The notes under the pieces: model-generated
The model's input: only the letters and a program-made list of their open reading frames with translations
Told to the model about the DNA's origin: nothing
The model's database searches: none
Assembly (NCBI GenBank): GCA_002313895.1
Contig: DCAW01000021.1
Span: forward strand, 25,507 to 47,902
Source of the DNA: Dehalococcoidia bacterium UBA1123
GTDB lineage: Bacteria > Chloroflexota > Dehalococcoidia > Lucifugimonadales > UBA1123
DNA length: 22,396 nt
Direction: 5' to 3'
Part shown: piece after piece, positions 15,770 to 22,396 of the stretch
Layout of the letters: every line of letters starts with the position of its first letter
Position numbering within the stretch: the stretch's first letter is position 1
Position numbers and translations under genes: made by a program

Positions 15770-16654
15770 CTGGCAAAGCAAGACCCCATCGTTAACATAA
15801 TCGACCAGCTAGCCGGAGCGGATTACATCGCCGATCCAGCTATCGCCACGTCCATCTACATGGCGCAATCTCTAGGGCGTCCTCTTCTAATCGAAGGCCG
15901 GGCCGGGGTCGGCAAGACCGAGATCGCTAATGTCATGGCGCAGTTGATGGATACCAAACTCATCCGCCTCCAGTGCTACGAAGGCCTGGACGTGACGACT
16001 GCCCTCTACGAGTGGAACTACCCCAAACAACTGCTCTGGATAAAGCTGGACGAGCAAAGCGGACGAAGCACAGAGGAGCGCGAGCAGCAGATATTCAGCG
16101 AGCCGTTCCTTCTGGAACGCCCCTTGCTGGCGGCTCTGACCCAGAAGGACAAGGCCCCAGTTCTGCTCATCGACGAAGTCGATCGCGCCGACGAGGAGTT
16201 CGAGGCGTTCCTGCTTGAGACGCTATCCGAGTTTCAGGTGACCATACCCGAGATCGGGACGATCAAAGCCGAACACCGACCTCTCGTCATCCTCACATCC
16301 AATCGCACGCGAGACCTGTCCGACGCTCTTCGGCGTCGGTGTCTATACCTGTGGATAGATTACCCCGACCTGGAGAAAGAGCTTCGTATCGTCCGAAACA
16401 AGGTCAAGGGCATCGATGAAGATTTGGCTCGACAGGTCTGCGAGTTCGTCAGAGGAGCAAGGGAGTTCGGTCTGGAGAAAGTGCCTGGAATCTCGGAAAC
16501 CCTGGACTGGGCCAACGCCATGATCCTCCTCAACTACGACAATCTGGAACCCGACATAATAGCCCAGACCCTCGGAGCGCTGGTCAAAAACGCCGACGAC
16601 CTCGAACGCTTCCGCACCGAGGCTATCGAACACATCATGCAGTCGGTTGGCTAG
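15770..16654 (+). CDS. MoxR-family AAA ATPase (CoxD-like)
   Basis: A AAA+ ATPase of the MoxR group, about 294 residues, close in layout to CoxD, which helps insert the active-site metal and sulfur into CO dehydrogenase. Counting from 15770: Walker A GRAGVGKT (43-50), Walker B LLIDEVD (132-138), sensor 1 in ILTSNRT (Asn178) and arginines in ALRRRC (near 188). The first in-frame start is TTG 15737, but that codon lies in the loop of a perfect hairpin. CTG 15770 has AAGAGG 7 bases upstream and gives a family-like N-terminus, so it is preferred, although CTG starts are rare. Its place directly behind a CoxL-type gene supports a maturation role. The VWA-domain partner (CoxE) often found beside such ATPases is absent here. 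Confidence 0.85.
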   Translation: MAKQDPIVNIIDQLAGADYIADPAIATSIYMAQSLGRPLLIEGRAGVGKTEIANVMAQLMDTKLIRLQCYEGLDVTTALYEWNYPKQLLWIKLDEQSGRSTEEREQQIFSEPFLLERPLLAALTQKDKAPVLLIDEVDRADEEFEAFLLETLSEFQVTIPEIGTIKAEHRPLVILTSNRTRDLSDALRRRCLYLWIDYPDLEKELRIVRNKVKGIDEDLARQVCEFVRGAREFGLEKVPGISETLDWANAMILLNYDNLEPDIIAQTLGALVKNADDLERFRTEAIEHIMQSVG

Positions 16655-16794
16655 CAGTCAGCTATCAGCAGTCAGCCTTCAGCTTATGAAATCGAACGCC
16701 CCGCCAAATTAATAAATACATCCGAAATGGACTCATTCTTCAAATCAAATCGCCGAACGAGCATTCTCACAGCTAAACAAGGCTGAAGGCTGAC
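16655..16794 (+). repeat. post-stop TCAGC repeats and inverted pair
   Basis: Right behind the stop at 16654 come GTCAGC, ATCAGC, GTCAGC and TTCAGC units (16656-16683). A perfect 13-base inverted repeat follows the same motif: GTCAGCCTTCAGC (16671-16683) and GCTGAAGGCTGAC (16782-16794), 98 bases apart around AT-rich sequence. The right copy ends just before the ribosome binding site of the next gene. Confidence 0.5.
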
Positions 16795-16814
16795 AGCTTC
16801 CGTAAGGAGACAAC

Positions 16815-18479
16815 ATGGCTACGATGACCGGCAAGCGAGGGCTGATGGAGATGCTTCGGGCCGAGGGAGTCAAGTATATCTTTGGCAACCCCGGCACCAG
16901 CGAAGGGCCGATCCTCGACGCTCTGGAGGACTACCCCGATCTGAAGTACATGCTCACCAGCCAGGAGGGCGCGGCGATGGGCATGGCCGACGGCTACGCC
17001 CGCGCGACCGGCAAGCCTGCCTTCGTCAATCTCCACATCGAGACTGGACTCGCCAACGGACTCAGCCTTCTTCACAACGCCAAAGAGGGCGGCACTCCTA
17101 TGGTCGTAACCTCAGCCAACAAGGACATCCGTAAGCTGGCCGAAGGTCGCTCGGAGCTTGCCGAGATGGTCCGCCTGTTCGCCAAGTGGAGCGTCGAGGT
17201 CACCGATCCTGCACAGATTCCATCTGTCATGCGCCGCGCCTTCACCGAGGCCAAGACGCCCCCAACAGGTCCCGTGTACGTGGGATTCTCTGCCAACGCC
17301 CTGGACGGCGAGGCAGACATGGAGATCATTCCTTCGGCCTCTGGATACTTCCGACTATCTCCCGACAAACGATCTGTAGCCGACGCTAGCCGACTGCTGG
17401 CCGATGCCGAGCGTCCGGTCATGGTAGTTGGCGACAGGCTGGCTCAATCAGGCGGTGTCGCCGAGGCCGTCCGTGTTGCTGAGCTTATCGGAGCGCGGGT
17501 CTATGCCGCCTCTTACTCAGAGATGAACTTCCCCACCGACCACCCACACTTCATGGGAAGAATCGGCGCGGGTATGCCCGGAGGCCAGGCCATCTTGTCC
17601 AAGAGTGATGTCGTGCTGGCCGTGGGAACCAATGTGTTCTCGGGGTTCTTCTACTTCGAGGGCCGCGCCCTGAGCGAGGGAACTAAGCTCATTCACCTAG
17701 ACTCCGCCCAGCGAGAGATCGGCAAGAGTGAGCCAACGGACATCGGCATCGCCGCCGACCCCAAAGTCGCGCTGGCAGAGCTGGCCGAAGCTCTGGAATC
17801 GAGCATGTCCGGCTCAGCTCAGGAAGCCGCCAAGGGCCGCGATTTCCGAATGGCCGACGAGTGGGCCGCCCAGCGTCAGGCCAGAGACCAGAGGCTTCAG
17901 GACCGCTTCGATATGTCTCCCATGTCCGCAGAACGCATGATGCACGAGATCGCCAGCGTCCTGCCCCGCGACACAATCATCGCCGACGACTCTGTGACTA
18001 GCCGCGACGCTATTCACGATGCCATCAACTTCAACCAGCCAGGGTCCGTATTCGGAGAGCGAGGCGGCGCGCTGGGCTGGGGCATGGGCGGCGCGCTGGG
18101 AATCAAACTGGCGCACCCCGACCGTCCTGTCGTTGGCGTGATCGGAGACGGAAGCTCCATGATGACCGTCCAAGCGCTATGGACAGCGGCCAACGCCAAC
18201 ATCCCTGTCGTTTACGTCATCTGCAACAACAAGGCGTATCGAATACTTAAGCTCAATATGGACGTGTACAAACAACAGGTGCTAAAAGAGGAAGACCCTC
18301 AGAGCCAGTACCTGCAGATGGATTTTCCGAATCCTATGCCCATAGCCGGCATAGCCGAAGCCCTGGGAATCCACGGACGCACCATCACCGACCCATCAGA
18401 CCTGGCCCCCGCCATGCGCGAAGCCCTGGAACTCGGCGCTCCGGCAGTCCTAGACGTGTCGATTGATGGGAGCGTGTAG
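16815..18479 (+). CDS. thiamine-diphosphate enzyme, benzoylformate decarboxylase-like
   Basis: A 554-residue ThDP-dependent enzyme with the three usual domains: pyrimidine-binding (about 1-165), central (about 190-330) and diphosphate-binding (about 365-550). The ThDP-activating glutamate is Glu51 in TSQEGAAMGMADGYARATG. The diphosphate/Mg motif runs from GDGS (444-447) to NN (471-472). GNPGTSE (24-30) and VNLH with His74 match the places where benzoylformate decarboxylase carries its active-site Ser26 and His70. This points to decarboxylation of an aryl or branched 2-oxoacid rather than acetolactate synthesis. The ATG is preceded by AAGGAG with a good gap. It lies 160 bases behind the AAA ATPase gene across a repeat. 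The substrate is inferred only at family level; oxalyl-CoA decarboxylase-like and lyase-type relatives are alternatives. Confidence 0.88.
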   Translation: MATMTGKRGLMEMLRAEGVKYIFGNPGTSEGPILDALEDYPDLKYMLTSQEGAAMGMADGYARATGKPAFVNLHIETGLANGLSLLHNAKEGGTPMVVTSANKDIRKLAEGRSELAEMVRLFAKWSVEVTDPAQIPSVMRRAFTEAKTPPTGPVYVGFSANALDGEADMEIIPSASGYFRLSPDKRSVADASRLLADAERPVMVVGDRLAQSGGVAEAVRVAELIGARVYAASYSEMNFPTDHPHFMGRIGAGMPGGQAILSKSDVVLAVGTNVFSGFFYFEGRALSEGTKLIHLDSAQREIGKSEPTDIGIAADPKVALAELAEALESSMSGSAQEAAKGRDFRMADEWAAQRQARDQRLQDRFDMSPMSAERMMHEIASVLPRDTIIADDSVTSRDAIHDAINFNQPGSVFGERGGALGWGMGGALGIKLAHPDRPVVGVIGDGSSMMTVQALWTAANANIPVVYVICNNKAYRILKLNMDVYKQQVLKEEDPQSQYLQMDFPNPMPIAGIAEALGIHGRTITDPSDLAPAMREALELGAPAVLDVSIDGSV

Positions 18480-18567
18480 GTGCGCTAATCCTAATCAGGC
18501 GTTGCTACTATCAACTTTCCGGCAACTTTTTCCAACATAAGCTCGAAGCAGAAATTCCTGCCCGTAC

Positions 18568-18596
18568 TTGACCCTCGATGCGCTAACTCGTATATT
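18568..18596 (+). promoter_or_regulatory. sigma70-type promoter for the NHL and second ThDP genes
   Basis: TTGACC (18568-18573) and TATATT (18591-18596) with exactly 17 bases between them, in the 247-base gap behind the first ThDP gene. The start would be near 18603, giving a leader of about 124 bases. The -10 box lies in a small hairpin formed by CGCTAA (18581-18586) and TTAGCG (18595-18600). Together with the promoter at 19-47 it defines a shared TTGACC-N17 pattern. Confidence 0.65.
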
Positions 18597-18726
18597 AGCG
18601 ACGCGCCGTTATTCGATGGCGCAGAGTCCCCACTTTGTGTCCAGAGCGAGGCTGGGCCAGGGTTGAATTATTCCTCATTACCGTTATCCAAGTATCCACG
18701 GGAGAACCAAGACAGGGGGTCACATC

Positions 18727-19614
18727 ATGTCGTATGGCAGCGGAGATTATATTTACGAACTGGCCGAGGGTTGGGGCAATCTTCCCGATGGCTACGAGTT
18801 CCACCAGGTCGCCGGTGTTGCCGTTGACAAGGACGACAACGTCTACCTGTTCAATCGCAGCGCCCACCAGATGCAGGTGTATGGCCGCGAGGGGAATTTC
18901 ATCAAGTCCTGGGACAAAGAGTTCAGCGGTCCTCATGGTATTACCATCGACCAGGACGGCAACCTCTGGCTGGCAGACCGCGACTCTCATGTGGTTCTGA
19001 AGTACAGTCCCGACGAGGAATTGCTGCTCACCCTCGGCACCCGGGACCGCCCCTCGGACACCGGTTATGGGGATGACAGGGTCGTCCATCAGGCGGCTGG
19101 CCCCTTCAACCTGCCCACCAACACCGCCATTGCTGATAACGGCGACGTGTTCATCGCCGATGGCTATGGCAACAGCCGAGTCCACCATTACGATTCCACC
19201 GGCGCGCTGATCGACTCTTGGGGCATACCCGGAAAGGTGAACCCCGGTGACTTCCACCTGCCTCACGGCATCGCAATTGACCACGAGGGACAGGTGCTGG
19301 TCTGTGATCGGGAAAACGGACGAATCCAGGTCTTTGACCAGGAGGGAGAGTTTCTGTCCATGTGGACCGGCTTCAAACAGCCCACCGACGTAAAAGTCGG
19401 CCCCGAGGGCGAAGTGTATGTGCCAGAGTTGGGTCACAGGTTCAGCATCGTGGACAGCGAAGGCGAATTGCTGGCCCGCTGGGGTGGCGATAGCAGTCAC
19501 GACGCAGGGCAGTTCGTGGCTCCTCACGGCGTAGCGGTGGACTCCCACGGAGACATCTACGTCGGCGAGGTGCTTCAGGGCCAACGGGTGCAGAAGTTCA
19601 TCAGGGTGAGGTAG
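18727..19614 (+). CDS. NHL-repeat six-bladed beta-propeller protein
   Basis: A 295-residue protein built of six NHL-type repeats. Blades begin near VAGVAVDKDDNVYL, PHGITIDQDGNLWLAD, PTNTAIADNGDVFIAD, PHGIAIDHEGQVLVCD, PTDVKVGPEGEVYV and PHGVAVDSHGDIYV. Each is followed by a strand of the form VxxYxxxGxxxxxWG. The fold matches the peptidyl-alpha-hydroxyglycine alpha-amidating lyase-like group and other propellers that bind ligands or act as lyases, lactonases or scaffolds. No signal peptide or membrane anchor is seen, so it is probably cytoplasmic. The ATG has a G-rich site (AGGGGG) about 7 bases upstream. It is the first gene behind the promoter at 18568-18596 and sits between two ThDP enzyme genes, so a catalytic or lactonase role in the same pathway is possible but not shown. 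Confidence 0.85.
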   Translation: MSYGSGDYIYELAEGWGNLPDGYEFHQVAGVAVDKDDNVYLFNRSAHQMQVYGREGNFIKSWDKEFSGPHGITIDQDGNLWLADRDSHVVLKYSPDEELLLTLGTRDRPSDTGYGDDRVVHQAAGPFNLPTNTAIADNGDVFIADGYGNSRVHHYDSTGALIDSWGIPGKVNPGDFHLPHGIAIDHEGQVLVCDRENGRIQVFDQEGEFLSMWTGFKQPTDVKVGPEGEVYVPELGHRFSIVDSEGELLARWGGDSSHDAGQFVAPHGVAVDSHGDIYVGEVLQGQRVQKFIRVR

Positions 19615-19615
19615 C

Positions 19616-19642
19616 CATCAGCCTTCGGAAATCAGCATTCAG
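19616..19642 (+). repeat. post-stop TCAGC repeat
   Basis: Two bases behind the stop at 19614 come ATCAGCCTTCGG, ATCAGC and ATTCAG, then AATATGAGAT. It resembles 16667-16692 (TCAGCAGTCAGC, then TTCAGCTTATGAAAT) in order and spacing, so the two are probably copies of one intergenic repeat. Confidence 0.45.
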
Positions 19643-19680
19643 AATATGAGATTTCAACACAATCTTAAGGAGAGTAACCA

Positions 19681-21321
19681 GTGAATGGCGACCAGTTAGT
19701 AGCGAAAATTCTCAAGAAAGAGGGCGTGGAATGGCTCTCATGCTTCCCTGCTCAGACCCTTATCGACGCCTGCGCGAGAGAGGGCATCCGCCCGATTCTC
19801 TGCCGTCAGGAGCGGGCCGGCGTTAACATGGCAGATGGTTTCAGCCGTGTGAAGAATGGCAAGACCATCGGCGTGTTCACCATGCAGACCGGCCCAGGCG
19901 CCGAGAACGCCTTCGGAGGCGTGGCCCAGGCGTTCGCGGACAACGTCCCTATTCTGCTGATTCCAGGCGGACAGCCCAGCACGCGGACCGACGTTCACCC
20001 CAACTTCGAGGCGGTCAAGAACTACGGCGGTATCACCAAGTACATGGCGAACATGAACATGGTGAACCGAATCCCAGAGTTCATGGGCATGGCGTTCAGC
20101 CAGTTGAAGCACGGCAGGCCGGCGCCTGTTTTGCTTGAGTTCCCCCGTGACGCCGCGATCGCCGAGATTCCCGACAGCGCCATCGACAACTACAAGCCTG
20201 TCACCGCTTTCAAGTCTGGGGCCAACCCTGATGACGTGCGAGATTTGGTGTCCGCGTTGCTCAAGGCCGACTACCCTGTGATCAACACCGGACAGGGCGT
20301 TCTATACGCCGAGGCCACCGACGATCTGGTGGAGTTTGCAGAGCTTACCAACGTCCCTGTTATGACAACGCTGGCAGGCAAGAGCGCGTTCCCGGAAGAC
20401 CATCCGCTAGCTCTGGGCACAGCCGCATCAACTATAACCTTGATGAGCCATCGCGCCCTTGAAAAGACCGACTTCGTTTTGGGCATGGGCACGAGCTTCA
20501 CGATCTCCAATTTCAACGCCTCAATGCCCGCCGGCGTGACCCTCGCCCAATCCACCAACGCTGGCGAGGACATCAACAAGGACTACCGGGTTGACTTCGG
20601 CGCCGTTGGCGACGCCAAGATCGTCCTTCGCCAGATGATCGAAGAGGCCAAGAGCCAGCTGGGCGAGCATGGCCGTGGCGACGTGCACGGCGTCAGAGAC
20701 AACATCGCAAACGACAAAAAAGATTACTATGACCAGTGGAACCCGTACCTGAACTCTGACGAGGTTCCAATCAGTCCATACCGCGTGTTCACCGAGCTTA
20801 TGAAGGCCGTTAACCCACGAGACGCCATTGTGACTCACGATTCCGGCTATCCCCGCGAGCAGATCGTTCCCTTCTGGCCTGCGTTAAACCCTCGAAGCTA
20901 CCTTGGCTGGGGCAAGTCCACGCAGTTGGGCTACGGACTGGGTCTAGCAATGGGCGCCAAGATGGCCGCTCCTGAGAAGCAGATCATAAACGTCATGGGC
21001 GATGCGGCATTCGGCATGTCAGGTTTGGACATCGAGACCGCCTCTCGCTCCGAGATTCCCATTCTGACCGTGGTGCTAAACAACGGCGTCATGACTCACT
21101 ACTACGACCACTTCCCGTACGCCACCGAGCATTGGGGCACCAACAAGCTGGGCGGCGAGTATGCAAACGTTGCCCAGGGATTAGGAGCCTACGGCGAACG
21201 GGTCTCATCTCCTGACGACATAGCCCCCGCCATCCAGCGGGCGCTGGCCGCCAACCGAGAGGGCAAGCCCGCCCTCCTGGAGGTGATGACCAAGGAAGAG
21301 GAGACGACCTCCAAGTACTAG
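19681..21321 (+). CDS. thiamine-diphosphate enzyme, acetolactate synthase superfamily
   Basis: A 546-residue ThDP enzyme of the acetolactate synthase/pyruvate oxidase-type fold. The activating glutamate is Glu44 in CRQERAGVNMADGFSR. The diphosphate-binding motif is GDAAFGMSGLDIETASRS (from residue 440) to LNN (466-468). The central domain is present (about 190-330). GTG 19681 is supported by AAGGAG 8 bases upstream. The catalytic-domain pattern differs from the neighbour at 16815 (no NLH histidine; MQTGPGAENAFGG instead), so the two are paralogues with different reactions. It follows the NHL gene by 66 bases with no terminator between, then ends in a terminator at 21366-21401. True acetolactate synthase is usually paired with a small regulatory subunit, which is absent, so a catabolic lyase or carboligase is more likely. 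Confidence 0.87.
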   Translation: MNGDQLVAKILKKEGVEWLSCFPAQTLIDACAREGIRPILCRQERAGVNMADGFSRVKNGKTIGVFTMQTGPGAENAFGGVAQAFADNVPILLIPGGQPSTRTDVHPNFEAVKNYGGITKYMANMNMVNRIPEFMGMAFSQLKHGRPAPVLLEFPRDAAIAEIPDSAIDNYKPVTAFKSGANPDDVRDLVSALLKADYPVINTGQGVLYAEATDDLVEFAELTNVPVMTTLAGKSAFPEDHPLALGTAASTITLMSHRALEKTDFVLGMGTSFTISNFNASMPAGVTLAQSTNAGEDINKDYRVDFGAVGDAKIVLRQMIEEAKSQLGEHGRGDVHGVRDNIANDKKDYYDQWNPYLNSDEVPISPYRVFTELMKAVNPRDAIVTHDSGYPREQIVPFWPALNPRSYLGWGKSTQLGYGLGLAMGAKMAAPEKQIINVMGDAAFGMSGLDIETASRSEIPILTVVLNNGVMTHYYDHFPYATEHWGTNKLGGEYANVAQGLGAYGERVSSPDDIAPAIQRALAANREGKPALLEVMTKEEETTSKY

Positions 21322-21365
21322 TCTCTGATGAAGGTTGTCAGGTTTCAGAAACTGTCGACTTAAGA

Positions 21366-21407
21366 CGAAAGGGCCTCTGACGTTGGTTAGGGGCCTTTTC
21401 GATTTCT
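21366..21407 (+). terminator. rho-independent terminator
   Basis: CGAAAGGGCCTC (21366-21377) pairs with GGGGCCTTTTCG (21390-21401) over 12 positions including two G-U pairs, followed by ATTTCT. It lies 45 bases behind the second ThDP gene and ends the NHL-ThDP unit. Confidence 0.7.
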
Positions 21408-21484
21408 ATCCCTGGTTCGGATCTACAATTCGCTATTGTCGCTCCGAACAACCGGGGGCACGCTTTGCCCGTCAAAGTTCGCCC

Positions 21485-21697
21485 TTGTTCGCACAGGTTG
21501 CTGTCAGCGTTGCTGTCAATTTGAGTTTCGACCTGTTCCCGAAAGGTTGGTCAGGTTTCGCACTCATCAGCGTTCCGGGCTACGGTTGGACGACTCCATG
21601 GTTCTCTGGGGCTTGGATAGCTATCAGCACGGTGTTTTGCACTTACCTTGGTATCAGGCTAGTAAGGAACTGGTTTGATGGGTGTGTCTTCTCGTAA
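21485..21697 (+). CDS. doubtful small membrane-protein ORF
   Basis: The frame is open from 21335, but that part crosses the terminator, so the earliest sensible start is TTG 21485. The 70-residue product has two hydrophobic stretches, AQVAVSVAVNL and AWIAISTVFCTYLGI, separated by an aromatic loop. No homologue is recognised and no ribosome binding site is seen. The stop overlaps the next ATG (TAATG). Confidence 0.25.
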   Translation: MFAQVAVSVAVNLSFDLFPKGWSGFALISVPGYGWTTPWFSGAWIAISTVFCTYLGIRLVRNWFDGCVFS

Positions 21698-21825
21698 TGT
21701 CGCTGATATGCGTGTTCGGTTACGTCAGCATCGGCGAGGAGGCCTTTTGGAGGCCCGTCGTTGTACTTGCAGTCGCTATCCGCCGTCGCGCTGTCGCCGG
21801 CGGTGCGTCGGATCAACTCCTCTGA
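21697..21825 (+). CDS. doubtful 42-residue ORF overlapping the previous one
   Basis: ATG 21697 shares its A with the previous stop. The product begins MSLICVFGYVSIGEEAFW, then has the hydrophobic VVVLAVAI and a basic tail. It may be the continuation of the preceding ORF after a frameshift, since hydrophobic sequence carries on. Further bases to 21924 hold no gene; GTTCTC-AA-GAGAAC near 21834-21847 is a short palindrome. Confidence 0.2.
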   Translation: MSLICVFGYVSIGEEAFWRPVVVLAVAIRRRAVAGGASDQLL

Positions 21826-21924
21826 CTAGTGCCGTTCTCAAGAGAACAAGTTCAATGCCTGTCTCCTCCCCCGAGGCTCGTTGGGACAAAAATCTGGATT
21901 GATTTCATTTGGGAAGAGTCCGGG

Positions 21925-22220
21925 CTACGGTAGATTTTCATCCAAACACCGTTCTATTGCAGCCAGTGCCCTTCCCTCAAATAGCCTTTGGCGAAAACCG
22001 AGAGGAACGTCCATATTGTAGCCGGTGTCGTCGACTCGTAGGGTTCCACGAATCTGCCCTGCTAATTTGATCTCGAAAGAGAATCGCATGACATCGCCCT
22101 CCCAGTAATGTTGCGCACGCTGGACCGAACTGCCGAATTGATTCAACAAATCGGAAGTTGCTCATCCAGCCACGCCTTCGCGCCATCCTTAGTCACGCCA
22201 TGCCGTCTCACGAGATTCAT
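21925..22220 (-). pseudogene. small PHA granule-region-like protein gene, one frameshift
   Basis: ATG 22220 has AAGGGA upstream and reads MNLVRRHGVTKDGAKAWLDE and QLP, then shifts. The next frame continues LLNQFGSSVQRAQHYWEGD, VMRFSFEIKLAGQIRGTLRV and DDTGYNMDVPLGF, to IERCLDENLP at 21925. One added base near 22153 gives QLP-D-LLNQFG in one frame of 99 codons. The layout (short helix, W-x-GD, strands ending in GxLRV, then a hydrophobic helix) resembles the polyhydroxyalkanoic acid system/PHA granule-region family of small cytoplasmic proteins of uncertain role. Either it is decayed or the base is a sequencing error. Confidence 0.55.
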
Positions 22221-22396
22221 AGTGTTCGTTCCCTTTCATGATTAGCTTTGGATCCGAAGTTCCCTGCTATTTTAAGACCCTCGGTTGAGCAATCGCATTC
22301 GCCGATAACCGTATGCTAATTAAATATACAACCAAATATTCGTCCCGAGCGGTAGGCGAGGCCCTCAGGCCTGCGACCCTGCCCGGCAACCTTAAC
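22221..22396. other. upstream region at the window edge
   Basis: AT-rich sequence (about 22305-22345) followed by GC-rich sequence to the edge. The minus strand is open from the edge to a TAG near 22319 (VAGQGRRPEGLAYRSGRIF), which might be the end of a gene outside the window. It is too short to judge, and no RNA motif is recognised. Confidence 0.2.

Noticed and set aside
18595..19584. Long minus-strand ORF of 329 codons
   Set aside because: It lies antisense to the NHL propeller gene. The plus strand has clear repeats, a promoter and a ribosome binding site, and the minus product has no recognisable domain.
21335..21484. Upstream extension of the small ORF ending at 21697
   Set aside because: It reads through the terminator hairpin at 21366-21401, so it is not a plausible coding start.
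1..22396. CRISPR array, tRNA, rRNA or known riboswitch
   Set aside because: No regularly spaced repeats, cloverleaf-like sequences, rRNA signatures or recognisable riboswitch cores were seen on either strand by eye.

Overview
The window looks like an accessory, catabolic stretch of a moderately GC-rich bacterial chromosome. The gene families present suggest an oligotrophic, probably aerobic Chloroflexota bacterium of the Dehalococcoidia/SAR202 type: several molybdenum hydroxylases, thiamine-diphosphate (ThDP) decarboxylase-like enzymes, CoA transferases, a core-type MetE and dienelactone hydrolase. That assignment is an inference from gene content; no rRNA, tRNA or phylogenetic marker is present.

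Layout. 1-1100: a dienelactone hydrolase with its own promoter, a leader hairpin, a dispersed hairpin repeat and a terminator. 1444-3500 (minus): a type I phosphodiesterase/AlkP-fold hydrolase overlapping a VTT/DedA-like membrane protein. 3501-4057: mostly non-coding, with a weak minus-strand gene relic. 4058-5512: an acetyl-CoA hydrolase/4-hydroxybutyrate CoA-transferase family enzyme, followed by a second copy of the hairpin repeat. 5681-7121 (minus): two broken genes, a P-loop kinase with two frameshifts and a methyltransferase with two in-frame stops. 7174-10897 (minus): a complete three-subunit molybdenum hydroxylase operon (FAD, 2Fe-2S, Mo subunits) ending in a strong terminator. 11137-12694 (minus): a core-MetE-like gene with a frameshifted C-terminus and, behind it, a heavily decayed CaiB/BaiF CoA-transferase. 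13346-16654 (plus): a stand-alone CoxL-type Mo subunit followed by a CoxD/MoxR AAA ATPase. 16815-21321 (plus): a benzoylformate decarboxylase-like ThDP enzyme, a promoter, an NHL beta-propeller protein and a second ThDP enzyme of the acetolactate synthase superfamily, then a terminator. 21400-22396: small doubtful membrane ORFs and a frameshifted small minus-strand gene resembling the PHA granule-region family.

How it fits together (inference): the intact genes form a kit for oxidising and cleaving organic acids or aromatics. Mo hydroxylases insert oxygen from water, the CoxD-like ATPase would mature the CoxL-type enzyme, ThDP enzymes decarboxylate or ligate 2-oxoacids, the CoA transferase activates or releases acids, and dienelactone hydrolase opens lactones. 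No substrate can be named from sequence alone.

The most striking property beyond the catalogue is gene decay. Five minus-strand genes carry frameshifts or nonsense codons whose reading frames can be restored by eye, while the plus-strand catabolic genes are intact. In addition, degenerate TCAGC-type repeats sit directly behind the stop codons of several plus-strand genes.
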